Of a stretch of DNA of 64,000 nt, positions 51,906 through 61,089 are shown one piece after another (position 1 is the stretch's first letter; every line of letters begins with the position of its first letter). A model generated the notes under the pieces. That model saw nothing but the letters and a program-made list of their open reading frames with translations, ran no database searches and had not been told where the DNA came from. Origin of the DNA: Rhizophagus prolifer (taxonomy: Eukaryota; Glomeromycota; Glomeromycetes; Glomerales; Glomeraceae); assembly GCA_019425655.1 (NCBI GenBank), contig NQWY01024849.1, positions 1-64,000 of the forward strand. The letters are read 5' to 3'. The translations under genes were made by a program, and so were the position numbers.

Positions 51906-53105
51906 TTAAAAATTATATTTCCAGATTTTGTAGACTTCGCCTTTCTTAAATTCATTTTTTTCAAGGGGAAGTTCTATAAATGCATCGGTTTCCGCAAGAT
52001 GGGAAAAATCCCCGGAACCATTGGTGTTTACTGATTCTGCAATCAATTGTCCCGCCGGATTCACCCTGAGTTTTACCTGGGCAAAATATTGTAATGAAAA
52101 AGGAAAATCGATATCATTCTGTAAAACGGCATATTGAGGATTTTGCCTGATTTCCAGAGATTTTTCCAGCCAGGGAATAAAATACCGGTGCAGGCACATA
52201 AATACGGAAACCGGATTTCCCGGGAATGCAAAAACCAATTTTTCGTTTTGGCTTTTTCCGAACCAAAAAGGTTTTCCCGGTCTTTGTTTTATTTTGTGAA
52301 AAAGCTTTTCTATTCCCAGTTCTTTACAGGCTTTGGGCAGATAATCGAATTTTCCCATAGAAACCCCGCCGCTCATCAGTAGAATATCATAACTGTCAAT
52401 ACATTGGGATAATTCTTTTTTTATCAATTCAAAATCATCATTCCAATGCAGCCGGTCAGCATCAATTTTATATTTTTCCAAAACAGATTTTATTGTGATT
52501 CCGTTGGAGCGTCTCAGCTGAAATGGAGTAGGAGTATTTTCAGGCGGAACCATTTCGTCTCCTGTGGAAATAATAGCTACTCTGGGAAGTTTTTTCACGG
52601 TCAGAAATGTTTTCCCAACTGATGCGGCAATCCCAAGAATAGACGGAGTAATGATCTGGTTGGCTTTTACCAATATTTCTCCTGCCTTTTTATCTCTTCC
52701 TTTCAGATGAATATTCTGTCCTTTTTTAATATCAATATTGATGCTTGCTACATTGTTGTTGACCAGAATATCTTCATAGCGAATAACGGCATCCATCGAA
52801 GAGTGCAATGCTGCTCCGGTCATAATTTCTATGCATTCATTGTCTTCATCAATAGAAAGTGGTGCTTCTCCGGCAGCCTGTACAGATTTGATGGTAAAGC
52901 TGCGCAATCCTTTTTCATACGAATTAAAATTGATGGCAATTCCATCCACCGTCGGTCTGTCAAAAGGCGACAAATCACGGTCTGCCAGAATATCTTCTGC
53001 TAAAATCCTTCCTGAGGCATTTTCATAGAAAATTTCTTCTGTTCCGAAATTTTTTACCTGGGAAAAGATGATTTCTTCTGCCTGCTGTACACTGATCATT
53101 TCCAT
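51906..53105 (-). CDS. moeA: Molybdopterin molybdenumtransferase
   Basis: 399 residues from the ATG at 53105 (an extension to 53177 overlaps moaA and was rejected). Order: SVQQAEEIIF, DRDLSPFDRPTVDGIAI (family Asp-Pro-Phe-Asp-x-S/T motif), ISTGDEMV, LMSGGVSMGKFDYLP and FPGNPVSVFMC. It inserts molybdate into adenylated molybdopterin. Two bases separate it from moaA. Confidence 0.94.
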   Translation of the reverse strand: MEMISVQQAEEIIFSQVKNFGTEEIFYENASGRILAEDILADRDLSPFDRPTVDGIAINFNSYEKGLRSFTIKSVQAAGEAPLSIDEDNECIEIMTGAALHSSMDAVIRYEDILVNNNVASINIDIKKGQNIHLKGRDKKAGEILVKANQIITPSILGIAASVGKTFLTVKKLPRVAIISTGDEMVPPENTPTPFQLRRSNGITIKSVLEKYKIDADRLHWNDDFELIKKELSQCIDSYDILLMSGGVSMGKFDYLPKACKELGIEKLFHKIKQRPGKPFWFGKSQNEKLVFAFPGNPVSVFMCLHRYFIPWLEKSLEIRQNPQYAVLQNDIDFPFSLQYFAQVKLRVNPAGQLIAESVNTNGSGDFSHLAETDAFIELPLEKNEFKKGEVYKIWKYNF

Positions 53106-53107
53106 AA

Positions 53108-54094
53108 TTATCCTCCTATTGTTGCCATTGACTGATGTATTTGAGATGCTGTTAAACTCAGTTTCTGAGCTTCCCAACCGTCTTTCGGTTTTTTGTGTAT
53201 GCTGCTGATAATGATGTTTTTCAGCTCTTCATCTGTTTTTCCCATACGCATTTCATCTTTCAGATTGATACCGGTACCCTCATATAAACAGGTTCTTAAA
53301 ATACCGGAAGGAGTGATTCTGATCCTGTTGCAGTCTCCACAAAATGAACGGGTAAAAGCGGCAATGATTCCTATACTTCCTGTAAATCCCGGAATTTTAT
53401 AATTGTATGATGTTGAACTTTTAGGATCCTCTGTCTTTTGGATTTCAGGGAAATGATCTTTGATGTGATTATAAATTTGTGCAAAATTCAATTTCAGGGA
53501 AATATCATTATTACCACCGTTAAAAGGCATTTCTTCAATAAAGCGGACATCAACAGGAAGATCTTTTGTAAGCGATACTAAAGGAATAATATCCTCAATA
53601 TTTTCCCTTTCCATCACTACCGTGTTGATTTTTACTTTTATATGATGTTGCAGTAAACTGTCTAACGTTTTCATCACTTTATCAAAACTGTTTCTTCTTG
53701 TAATTTTGAAAAAACGTTCTTTATCAAGGGTATCGAGGCTTAGATTGACAGATTTTATCCCATATTTTTTAAGTTGCGGGATATATTGTTCGGTGAGAAG
53801 ACCGTTGGTGGTTATGCTGAGGTCAGTAAGTCCGGCTAATTGCGATAGATTTTGGATAAGTTCAATACTGTTTTTTCGGACAAAAGGTTCTCCTCCCGTT
53901 ATCCTGATTTTATCAACTCCCAATTCTGTAAATACCGAACAGATTCTGAGCATTTCTTCATCCGTCATGAGTTCATTTTGCTTGATCCAGCTAAGACCGT
54001 TTTCCGGCATACAATAGGTACACCGAAGATTACACCGGTCTACGATAGCAAGCCGGAGATAGTTGATGCTCCTTCCAAATTGATCTGTCAACAT
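53108..54094 (-). CDS. moaA: GTP 3',8-cyclase, radical SAM
   Basis: 328 residues. The radical-SAM cluster is CNLRCTYC (about 18-25). The second 4Fe-4S site is FCGDCNRIRITPSGILRTCL, and the C-terminus ends in the essential Gly-Gly. It performs the first step of molybdenum cofactor synthesis together with MoaC. It is first in the operon moaA-moeA-moaC-mobA-moeB. Confidence 0.96.
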   Translation of the reverse strand: MLTDQFGRSINYLRLAIVDRCNLRCTYCMPENGLSWIKQNELMTDEEMLRICSVFTELGVDKIRITGGEPFVRKNSIELIQNLSQLAGLTDLSITTNGLLTEQYIPQLKKYGIKSVNLSLDTLDKERFFKITRRNSFDKVMKTLDSLLQHHIKVKINTVVMERENIEDIIPLVSLTKDLPVDVRFIEEMPFNGGNNDISLKLNFAQIYNHIKDHFPEIQKTEDPKSSTSYNYKIPGFTGSIGIIAAFTRSFCGDCNRIRITPSGILRTCLYEGTGINLKDEMRMGKTDEELKNIIISSIHKKPKDGWEAQKLSLTASQIHQSMATIGG

Positions 54095-54323
54095 TTAAAT
54101 AGAATAAGTCTTATTACAAATATACTGAATGTTTGGTTTTGAAATCGGGCACCACCGAGTGATATTGGGAATATGATATGAAATTCACAATTTGTGATAT
54201 TCATTAATTAAACATATACTATTATGTTGATTATTTTTGGGATCTTTATATATTTATGAATATTATTAAACATAAAATAGTAAATGAGTTTTAAATATTA
54301 AAAAAAGAAAACGAAATTAATAT

Positions 54324-55148
54324 ATGGCAAGGGAAAACCTTAATAAAGACACAGAAAAGATAAATGTTGTTTTTCAAAGCAAAATCGGTCCAGATATACT
54401 TAATGATTTTCCGGATAATGCTTTTACAATAATTCTTCTTGATAAATGCGATTCCGGGAATTGTGTTACTGATCTTAATAAGTATAGTCTGAAATCGAAA
54501 CAATTATTTATACACCTTCCCAAAAGAGTTTATAAATGGGATTTTTCTTTGGATACTATTGGAAGAAGACTTATTGTTGATGATTCTCTTCTTGAAACGT
54601 TTGCACCGGAATTGAAATACACATTCTCAATATATAGTAAATATGAAATGGTATATCCTAATAACGAAACGTATCAGAAGTTCAGTGACGAATTTGATGC
54701 CATCAGAAAAGAACTCCATTCTAAGTTTATGTTTTCTGAACTGATTAATGCTAGAGTTAGACTTTTGGCTCTTATAATTAATTTATGGGTAGAACATGCA
54801 TACGGTAATTCTGGGATTGCAACTGGTGGAACTAATTTTGCATTTAAATTTCACTTATTGGTAGATAAATATTATAAAACTCAAAAAGGTGTTGCATTTT
54901 ATGCTAAAGAATTATCCATTACACCTAATTATTTAGGGGTTATTTGCCGTGAACAGTACAAAAAATCGCCTTTAAAATTTATTAAAGAACGCGTATTGCT
55001 TGAAGCGAAAAAATTGTTACACAGTTCCGATAAAACTATTAAAGAAATATCCTTTGAACTGGGCTTTCAGAGTCTATCACATTTCTCTTATTTTTTCAGA
55101 ACAGAAATGGGAATGACTCCCAAATCATATCGACAAGTAATGGATTAG
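54324..55148 (+). CDS. AraC-family transcriptional regulator
   Basis: 274 residues. The N-terminal 165 residues have no clear cupin match. The C-terminal double helix-turn-helix has FYAKELSITPNYLGVICREQYKKSPLKFI and IKEISFELGFQSLSHFSYFFRTEMGMTPKSYRQ. It stands alone between the cofactor operon and the CRISPR locus; there is no sign that it controls cas genes. Confidence 0.9.
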   Translation: MARENLNKDTEKINVVFQSKIGPDILNDFPDNAFTIILLDKCDSGNCVTDLNKYSLKSKQLFIHLPKRVYKWDFSLDTIGRRLIVDDSLLETFAPELKYTFSIYSKYEMVYPNNETYQKFSDEFDAIRKELHSKFMFSELINARVRLLALIINLWVEHAYGNSGIATGGTNFAFKFHLLVDKYYKTQKGVAFYAKELSITPNYLGVICREQYKKSPLKFIKERVLLEAKKLLHSSDKTIKEISFELGFQSLSHFSYFFRTEMGMTPKSYRQVMD

Positions 55149-55365
55149 TAAAGCTTATTGCAACAGGTTGTGGAAGACTTAGAAAACATTAATAATTTGT
55201 CATCAGGATAATTCTACTCCTTATTTTATAAAAGAGAAATAAAATTCCGCTAAATGTCAATTGTTTGGAAATAAAAACGTCCTGTCCTAAATATTTTTTA
55301 ACGTTGTGGCTAGCCTGCTTTATGTACCACACACTGCTTTTTTAAATTTATTATATATTAGACAT

Positions 55366-55440
55366 AAAAAATACCCCGCAGATAGGCGAGGCGCTAAATG
55401 TTTTCACAACGGAATAATCCTTATTGTGAATTGCTTTCGG
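55366..55440 (-). ncRNA. tracrRNA of the type II-C CRISPR system
   Basis: On the minus strand an anti-repeat GAAAGCAATTCACAA (55438-55424) is exactly complementary to positions 2-16 of the repeat read on the minus strand. Then come a small GGA-UUAU-UCC hairpin, the linker GTTGTGAAAAC, and a terminator stem CCTCGC/GCGGGG ending in TATTTTTT (to 55366). The -7 box lies just before it. About 75 nt, divergent from cas9. It pairs with crRNA and loads Cas9. Confidence 0.88.
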
Positions 55441-55443
55441 TTA

Positions 55444-55451
55444 CAAATCTA
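55444..55451 (-). promoter_or_regulatory. -7 box of the tracrRNA
   Basis: TAGATTTG on the minus strand fits TAnnTTTG and ends 6 nt before the first base of the anti-repeat, so the start should be near 55440. No exact TTG is seen at -33. The rest of the 361-nt gap before cas9 shows no other element I can name. Confidence 0.6.
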
Positions 55452-55509
55452 AAAATTATTTTTTTAACTGTTTTATGGTTTTCCGTAAAATAAAAAAACT
55501 AAAATAGCT

Positions 55510-58500
55510 ATGGCAAAAAATATACTTGGATTAGATTTGGGAACAAACTCGATTGGGTGGGCGTTAATCAATCAGGATTTCGATAAAAAAGACGGGAAGA
55601 TTCTTGGAATGGGAAGCAGAATTATACCAATGGATGCAGCTGATATGGGGAAGTTTGCGGAAGGAGGTTCTGTTTCCAAAACTGCTGCAAGAACTGATTA
55701 CAGAGGAGTGAGAAGACTCCGTGAACGATTTCTGCTGAGGAGAGAAAGACTTCACAGGATTCTCAATATTTTGAGCTTTCTTCCTGAGCATTATGCTTCT
55801 CAAATTGATTTTGAAAAACGATTCGGAAAGTTTAAAGAAGAAACAGAACCTAAACTGGCATATAATAAAAATGGATTTATTTTTAAAAATTCATTTGAAG
55901 AAATGCTTTCCGATTTTAAAAAACATCAGCCACAGCTTTTAGAAAATGATAAAAAAATTCCTTATGACTGGACGATTTATTTCTTGCGTAATAAAGCTTT
56001 AACTCAAAAAATAAAAAAAGAGGAATTAGCTTGGATTCTTTTGAAATTTAACCAGAAACGTGGATATTATCAATTGCGTGGTGAAGATTTTGAAGAAGAA
56101 AAAGATAAAACGTTTGTACGTTTAAAAGTTGATAAGATTGTTGATTCCGGAGATAATGTGAAGGGCAAAATATTGTATGATGTTTATTTCGAGAATGGCT
56201 GGAAATATGATAAACAAATTGTAAAAACAGAAGATTGGATAGAACGCGTAAAGGAATTTATTGTTACTGAATCATTCTTGAAAACCGGTGATATAAAAAG
56301 AACCTTTAAAGCAGTTGATTCTGAAAAAGATTGGATTGCTATTAAGACTAAAACAGAACAAGAAATCGATAATTCAGATAAAACTGTCGGAACCTACATT
56401 TACGAAACACTCCTTCAAAATCCGAAACAAAAAATCAAAGGAAAACTTGTCCGTACGATTGAAAGAAAATTCTATAAAGACGAACTGAAACAGATTTTGG
56501 AAAAGCAGAAAGAGTTTCATCCCGAATTACAGAATGATGATTTGTACAGTGATTGTGTTCGTGAATTGTATCGAAATAATGAAGCGCATCAATTGACGTT
56601 GAGCAAAAAAGATTTTGTTCATCTTTTGATGGAGGATATTATTTTCTATCAAAGACCATTGAGAAGCCAGAAATCTTCTATTTCAAACTGTACATTGGAA
56701 TTCAGAAAATATAAAGATGAAAATGGAGTGGAGCAGACACAATATTTAAAAGCGATTCCAAAATCCAATCCTTATTACCAGGAATTCAGGATTTGGCAAT
56801 GGATGTTTAATCTCAATATTTACAGAAAAGATAATGATGAGAACGTTACGGAAGAATTTTTAGGCACTACTAAAGATTTCGAAAACTTGTTTGAGTTTTT
56901 AAATGGCAGAAAAGAAGTTGAACAAAAACAATTACTTAAATTCCTTTTGGAGCAAAAAGAATTTAAAGGGAAATTACTTACTGCAGAAATTGAAAAATAT
57001 CGTTGGAACTTTGTAGAAGATAAAAAATATCCCTGCAACGAAACCAAAACAATGATTTCTTCAAGATTAGATAAAGTTGAGAATATTTCTGATGATTTTC
57101 TGACGAGAGAAATTGAGCAGAAGATTTGGCATATCATCTATTCCGTCAATGATAAAGTTGAATATGAAAAAGCTTTAAAATCTTTTGCCAATAAAAATAA
57201 TCTGGATGAGGTTTCTTTCTTTGAAGCATTTAGAAAATTTCCACCTTTCAAAAGTGAATATGGTTCTTTTTCTGAAAAAGCGATTAAGAAATTGTTGCCT
57301 CTGATGCGATTGGGAAAATACTGGAGTTATGTTGATATTGATAAAAATTCGAAAGATAGAATTCAGAAAATCATTAATGGAGAATTTGATGAAAACATTA
57401 AAGATAAAGTAAGAGAAAAAGCAGTTCATCTTACGACTGAAAATGATTTTCAAGGATTGCAATTATGGTTAGCTCAATACATTGTTTACGGAAGACATTC
57501 GGAAGCTTCGATGATTGGAAAATGGAATTCTGCTGATGATTTGGAAGAATTTTTAAAAGATTTTAAACAGCATTCGCTTCGCAACCCGATTGTAGAACAG
57601 GTCATTACAGAAACGCTTCGGGTAGTAAAAGATATTTGGTTAAAATATGGTAACGGAGCCAAAGATTTCTTTAACGAAATTCATATTGAGTTGGGAAGAG
57701 AAATGAAGCTTCCAGCAAAAGAGAGAGGAGACTTTACTCGTAAAATTTCTGAAAACGAAAATACCAATCTCCGAATCAAAGCTTTATTGGCTGAAATGAT
57801 GAATGACCATTCAGTAGAAAATGTTCGTCCGTTTTCGCCAATGCAACAGGAAATTTTGAAAATCTATGAAGATGGTGTTTTAAATTCAGGTATTGAAATT
57901 GAGGATGAATATTTGAAAATCAGTAAAACCGCACAACCTTCACCATCAGATTTAAAAAGATATAAGTTATGGCTGGAACAGAAATATAAATCGCCTTATA
58001 CAGGACAGATTATTCCGTTAAATAAACTGTTTACACCGGAATATGAAATTGAACATATCATTCCGCAAAGTAGATATTTCGATGATAGTTTTAGCAATAA
58101 AATCATTTGTGAATCCGCAGTTAATAAATTGAAGGATAATTATATTGGGCTTGGATTTATTAAGCAATTTGGGGGAACTATTATTGAACTTGGTTTCGGA
58201 AAGAATGTAAAGGTTTTTGAACAACACGAATACGAAGATTTTGTTAAAAAACATTACGCCAATAATAGAGGAAAAAGAAATAAGCTTTTGTTAGAAGAAA
58301 TTCCTGAAAAAATGATTGAACGCCAGCTGAATGATACACGTCATATCAGTAAGTATATTTCAGGTGTGCTTTCCAATATTGTGAGAGTGGAAGATGGAAC
58401 AGATGAAGGTGTAAATTCTAAAAATATTGTTCCCGGAAATGGAAAAATTACAACACAGCTAAAACAGGATTGGGGACTGAATGATGTTTGGAATGATTTG

Positions 58501-59799
58501 ATATTGCCACGTTTTGAAAGAATGAATCAGTTAACCAATTCAACAGATTTCACAGCCTGGAATGAAAATCATCAGAAATATTTACCGACTGTTCCGATTG
58601 AATTTTCTAAAGGTTTTTCGAAGAAAAGAATCGACCATCGTCATCACGCTTTGGATGCTTTGGTAATCGCTTGTGCGACGAAAGACCACGTGAATTTATT
58701 GAATAACCAATCTGCAAAATCTGAAACCAAACGTTACGATTTGAAGAAGAAACTGATGAAGTTTGAGAAGGTTAGTTATATTCATACTCAGACAGGTGAG
58801 AAAATCGAAAAAGAGATTCCAAAGCAGTTTTTAAAACCTTGGGAGAATTTTACGGTTGAAGCTAAAAATAGTTTGGAAACAATCATTGTTAGTTTTAAAC
58901 AAAACCTGCGTGTTATCAATAAAGCCACAAATCACTATGAAAAATATGTAGAAAAGGATGGTGTTAAAACCAAAGAAAGAGTAGAACAGAAAGGAACAAA
59001 TTGGGCGATAAGAAAGCCAATGCATAAGGATACAGTTTCTGGTAAAGTAGATTTACCTTGGATAAAAGTTCCTAAAGGAAAGATTTTAACTGCCACAAGA
59101 AAAGCTTTGGACACCTCATTTGATTTGAAATCGATTAGTTCTATTACAGATACGGGAATCCAGAAAATTCTTAAAAATTATCTGGAATTTAAAGGAAGTC
59201 CTGAACTTGCATTTTCGCCCGAAGGAATTGAAGATCTCAATAAAAATATTGAGAAGTACAATGATGGAAAACCACATCAGCCCATTAATAAAGTAAGGGT
59301 TTTTGAATTGGGTAGTAAATTCCAGGTGGGACAAACCGGAAACAAAAAAGATAAATATGTTGAAGCGGCAAAAGGGACCAATTTATTTTTTGCTGTTTAC
59401 GAAGATAAAAACGGGAAGAGAAGTTATGAAACAATTCCTTTAAATGAAGTTGTTGAAAGGCAAAAACAAGGATTGTCTGTAGTTGATTTAAAAGGAATAA
59501 ATGATTTTTATTTATGCCCGAATGATTTAGTATATATTCCCTCAGGAGAAGAAGCTGAAAATAAAAGTAATATTGATTTTAAAAACTTATCAAAAGAAAA
59601 TATTGAGAAAATTTATAAAGTGGTAAGTTTTTCGGGGGGACAGATATTCTTTATAAGACAAGATATTGCTACTTCTATTGTAAACAAGGCGGAGTTTTCC
59701 ACTTTAAATAAAATGGAGCGTGCGATGGATGGTTCTATGGTGAAAGAACTTTGTATAAAATTAAATGTTGACCGTTTGGGAAATATTTCAAAAGCATAG
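55510..59799 (+). CDS. cas9: CRISPR-associated endonuclease Cas9, subtype II-C
   Basis: 1429 residues, large for II-C but normal for the Bacteroidetes branch. RuvC-I ILGLDLGTNSIGWAL (Asp9), the arginine-rich bridge helix RGVRRLRERFLLRRERLHR (about 66-84), alpha-helical lobe to about 700, RuvC-II IHIELGRE (Glu727), HNH EIEHIIPQS (His849, Asn872 as third residue), RuvC-III DHRHHALDAL (His1046, Asp1049), then the PAM-interacting end. All catalytic residues are present. It cuts DNA matched by the crRNA-tracrRNA pair. No csn2 or cas4, hence II-C. Confidence 0.97.
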   Translation: MAKNILGLDLGTNSIGWALINQDFDKKDGKILGMGSRIIPMDAADMGKFAEGGSVSKTAARTDYRGVRRLRERFLLRRERLHRILNILSFLPEHYASQIDFEKRFGKFKEETEPKLAYNKNGFIFKNSFEEMLSDFKKHQPQLLENDKKIPYDWTIYFLRNKALTQKIKKEELAWILLKFNQKRGYYQLRGEDFEEEKDKTFVRLKVDKIVDSGDNVKGKILYDVYFENGWKYDKQIVKTEDWIERVKEFIVTESFLKTGDIKRTFKAVDSEKDWIAIKTKTEQEIDNSDKTVGTYIYETLLQNPKQKIKGKLVRTIERKFYKDELKQILEKQKEFHPELQNDDLYSDCVRELYRNNEAHQLTLSKKDFVHLLMEDIIFYQRPLRSQKSSISNCTLEFRKYKDENGVEQTQYLKAIPKSNPYYQEFRIWQWMFNLNIYRKDNDENVTEEFLGTTKDFENLFEFLNGRKEVEQKQLLKFLLEQKEFKGKLLTAEIEKYRWNFVEDKKYPCNETKTMISSRLDKVENISDDFLTREIEQKIWHIIYSVNDKVEYEKALKSFANKNNLDEVSFFEAFRKFPPFKSEYGSFSEKAIKKLLPLMRLGKYWSYVDIDKNSKDRIQKIINGEFDENIKDKVREKAVHLTTENDFQGLQLWLAQYIVYGRHSEASMIGKWNSADDLEEFLKDFKQHSLRNPIVEQVITETLRVVKDIWLKYGNGAKDFFNEIHIELGREMKLPAKERGDFTRKISENENTNLRIKALLAEMMNDHSVENVRPFSPMQQEILKIYEDGVLNSGIEIEDEYLKISKTAQPSPSDLKRYKLWLEQKYKSPYTGQIIPLNKLFTPEYEIEHIIPQSRYFDDSFSNKIICESAVNKLKDNYIGLGFIKQFGGTIIELGFGKNVKVFEQHEYEDFVKKHYANNRGKRNKLLLEEIPEKMIERQLNDTRHISKYISGVLSNIVRVEDGTDEGVNSKNIVPGNGKITTQLKQDWGLNDVWNDLILPRFERMNQLTNSTDFTAWNENHQKYLPTVPIEFSKGFSKKRIDHRHHALDALVIACATKDHVNLLNNQSAKSETKRYDLKKKLMKFEKVSYIHTQTGEKIEKEIPKQFLKPWENFTVEAKNSLETIIVSFKQNLRVINKATNHYEKYVEKDGVKTKERVEQKGTNWAIRKPMHKDTVSGKVDLPWIKVPKGKILTATRKALDTSFDLKSISSITDTGIQKILKNYLEFKGSPELAFSPEGIEDLNKNIEKYNDGKPHQPINKVRVFELGSKFQVGQTGNKKDKYVEAAKGTNLFFAVYEDKNGKRSYETIPLNEVVERQKQGLSVVDLKGINDFYLCPNDLVYIPSGEEAENKSNIDFKNLSKENIEKIYKVVSFSGGQIFFIRQDIATSIVNKAEFSTLNKMERAMDGSMVKELCIKLNVDRLGNISKA

Positions 59800-59802
59800 T
59801 TT

Positions 59803-61031
<1,229 letters not shown>

Positions 61032-61056
61032 TTTTTTCAATCCTAAATAATAAATA

Positions 61057-61079
61057 AACCCACTGAAATTCAATGGGTT
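61057..61079. terminator. Hairpin between cas2 and the CRISPR array
   Basis: AACCCA (61057-61062) pairs with TGGGTT (61074-61079), with a short inner stem. On the minus strand it is followed by TATTTATTATTT. It could stop cas transcription on one strand and array transcription on the other. Confidence 0.55.
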
Positions 61080-61089
61080 AAATTTTGAG

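Noticed and set aside
53106-53177. Upstream extension of moeA
   Set aside because: It overlaps moaA and lacks similarity; ATG at 53105 begins the conserved SVQQAEE segment and leaves 2 nt between genes.
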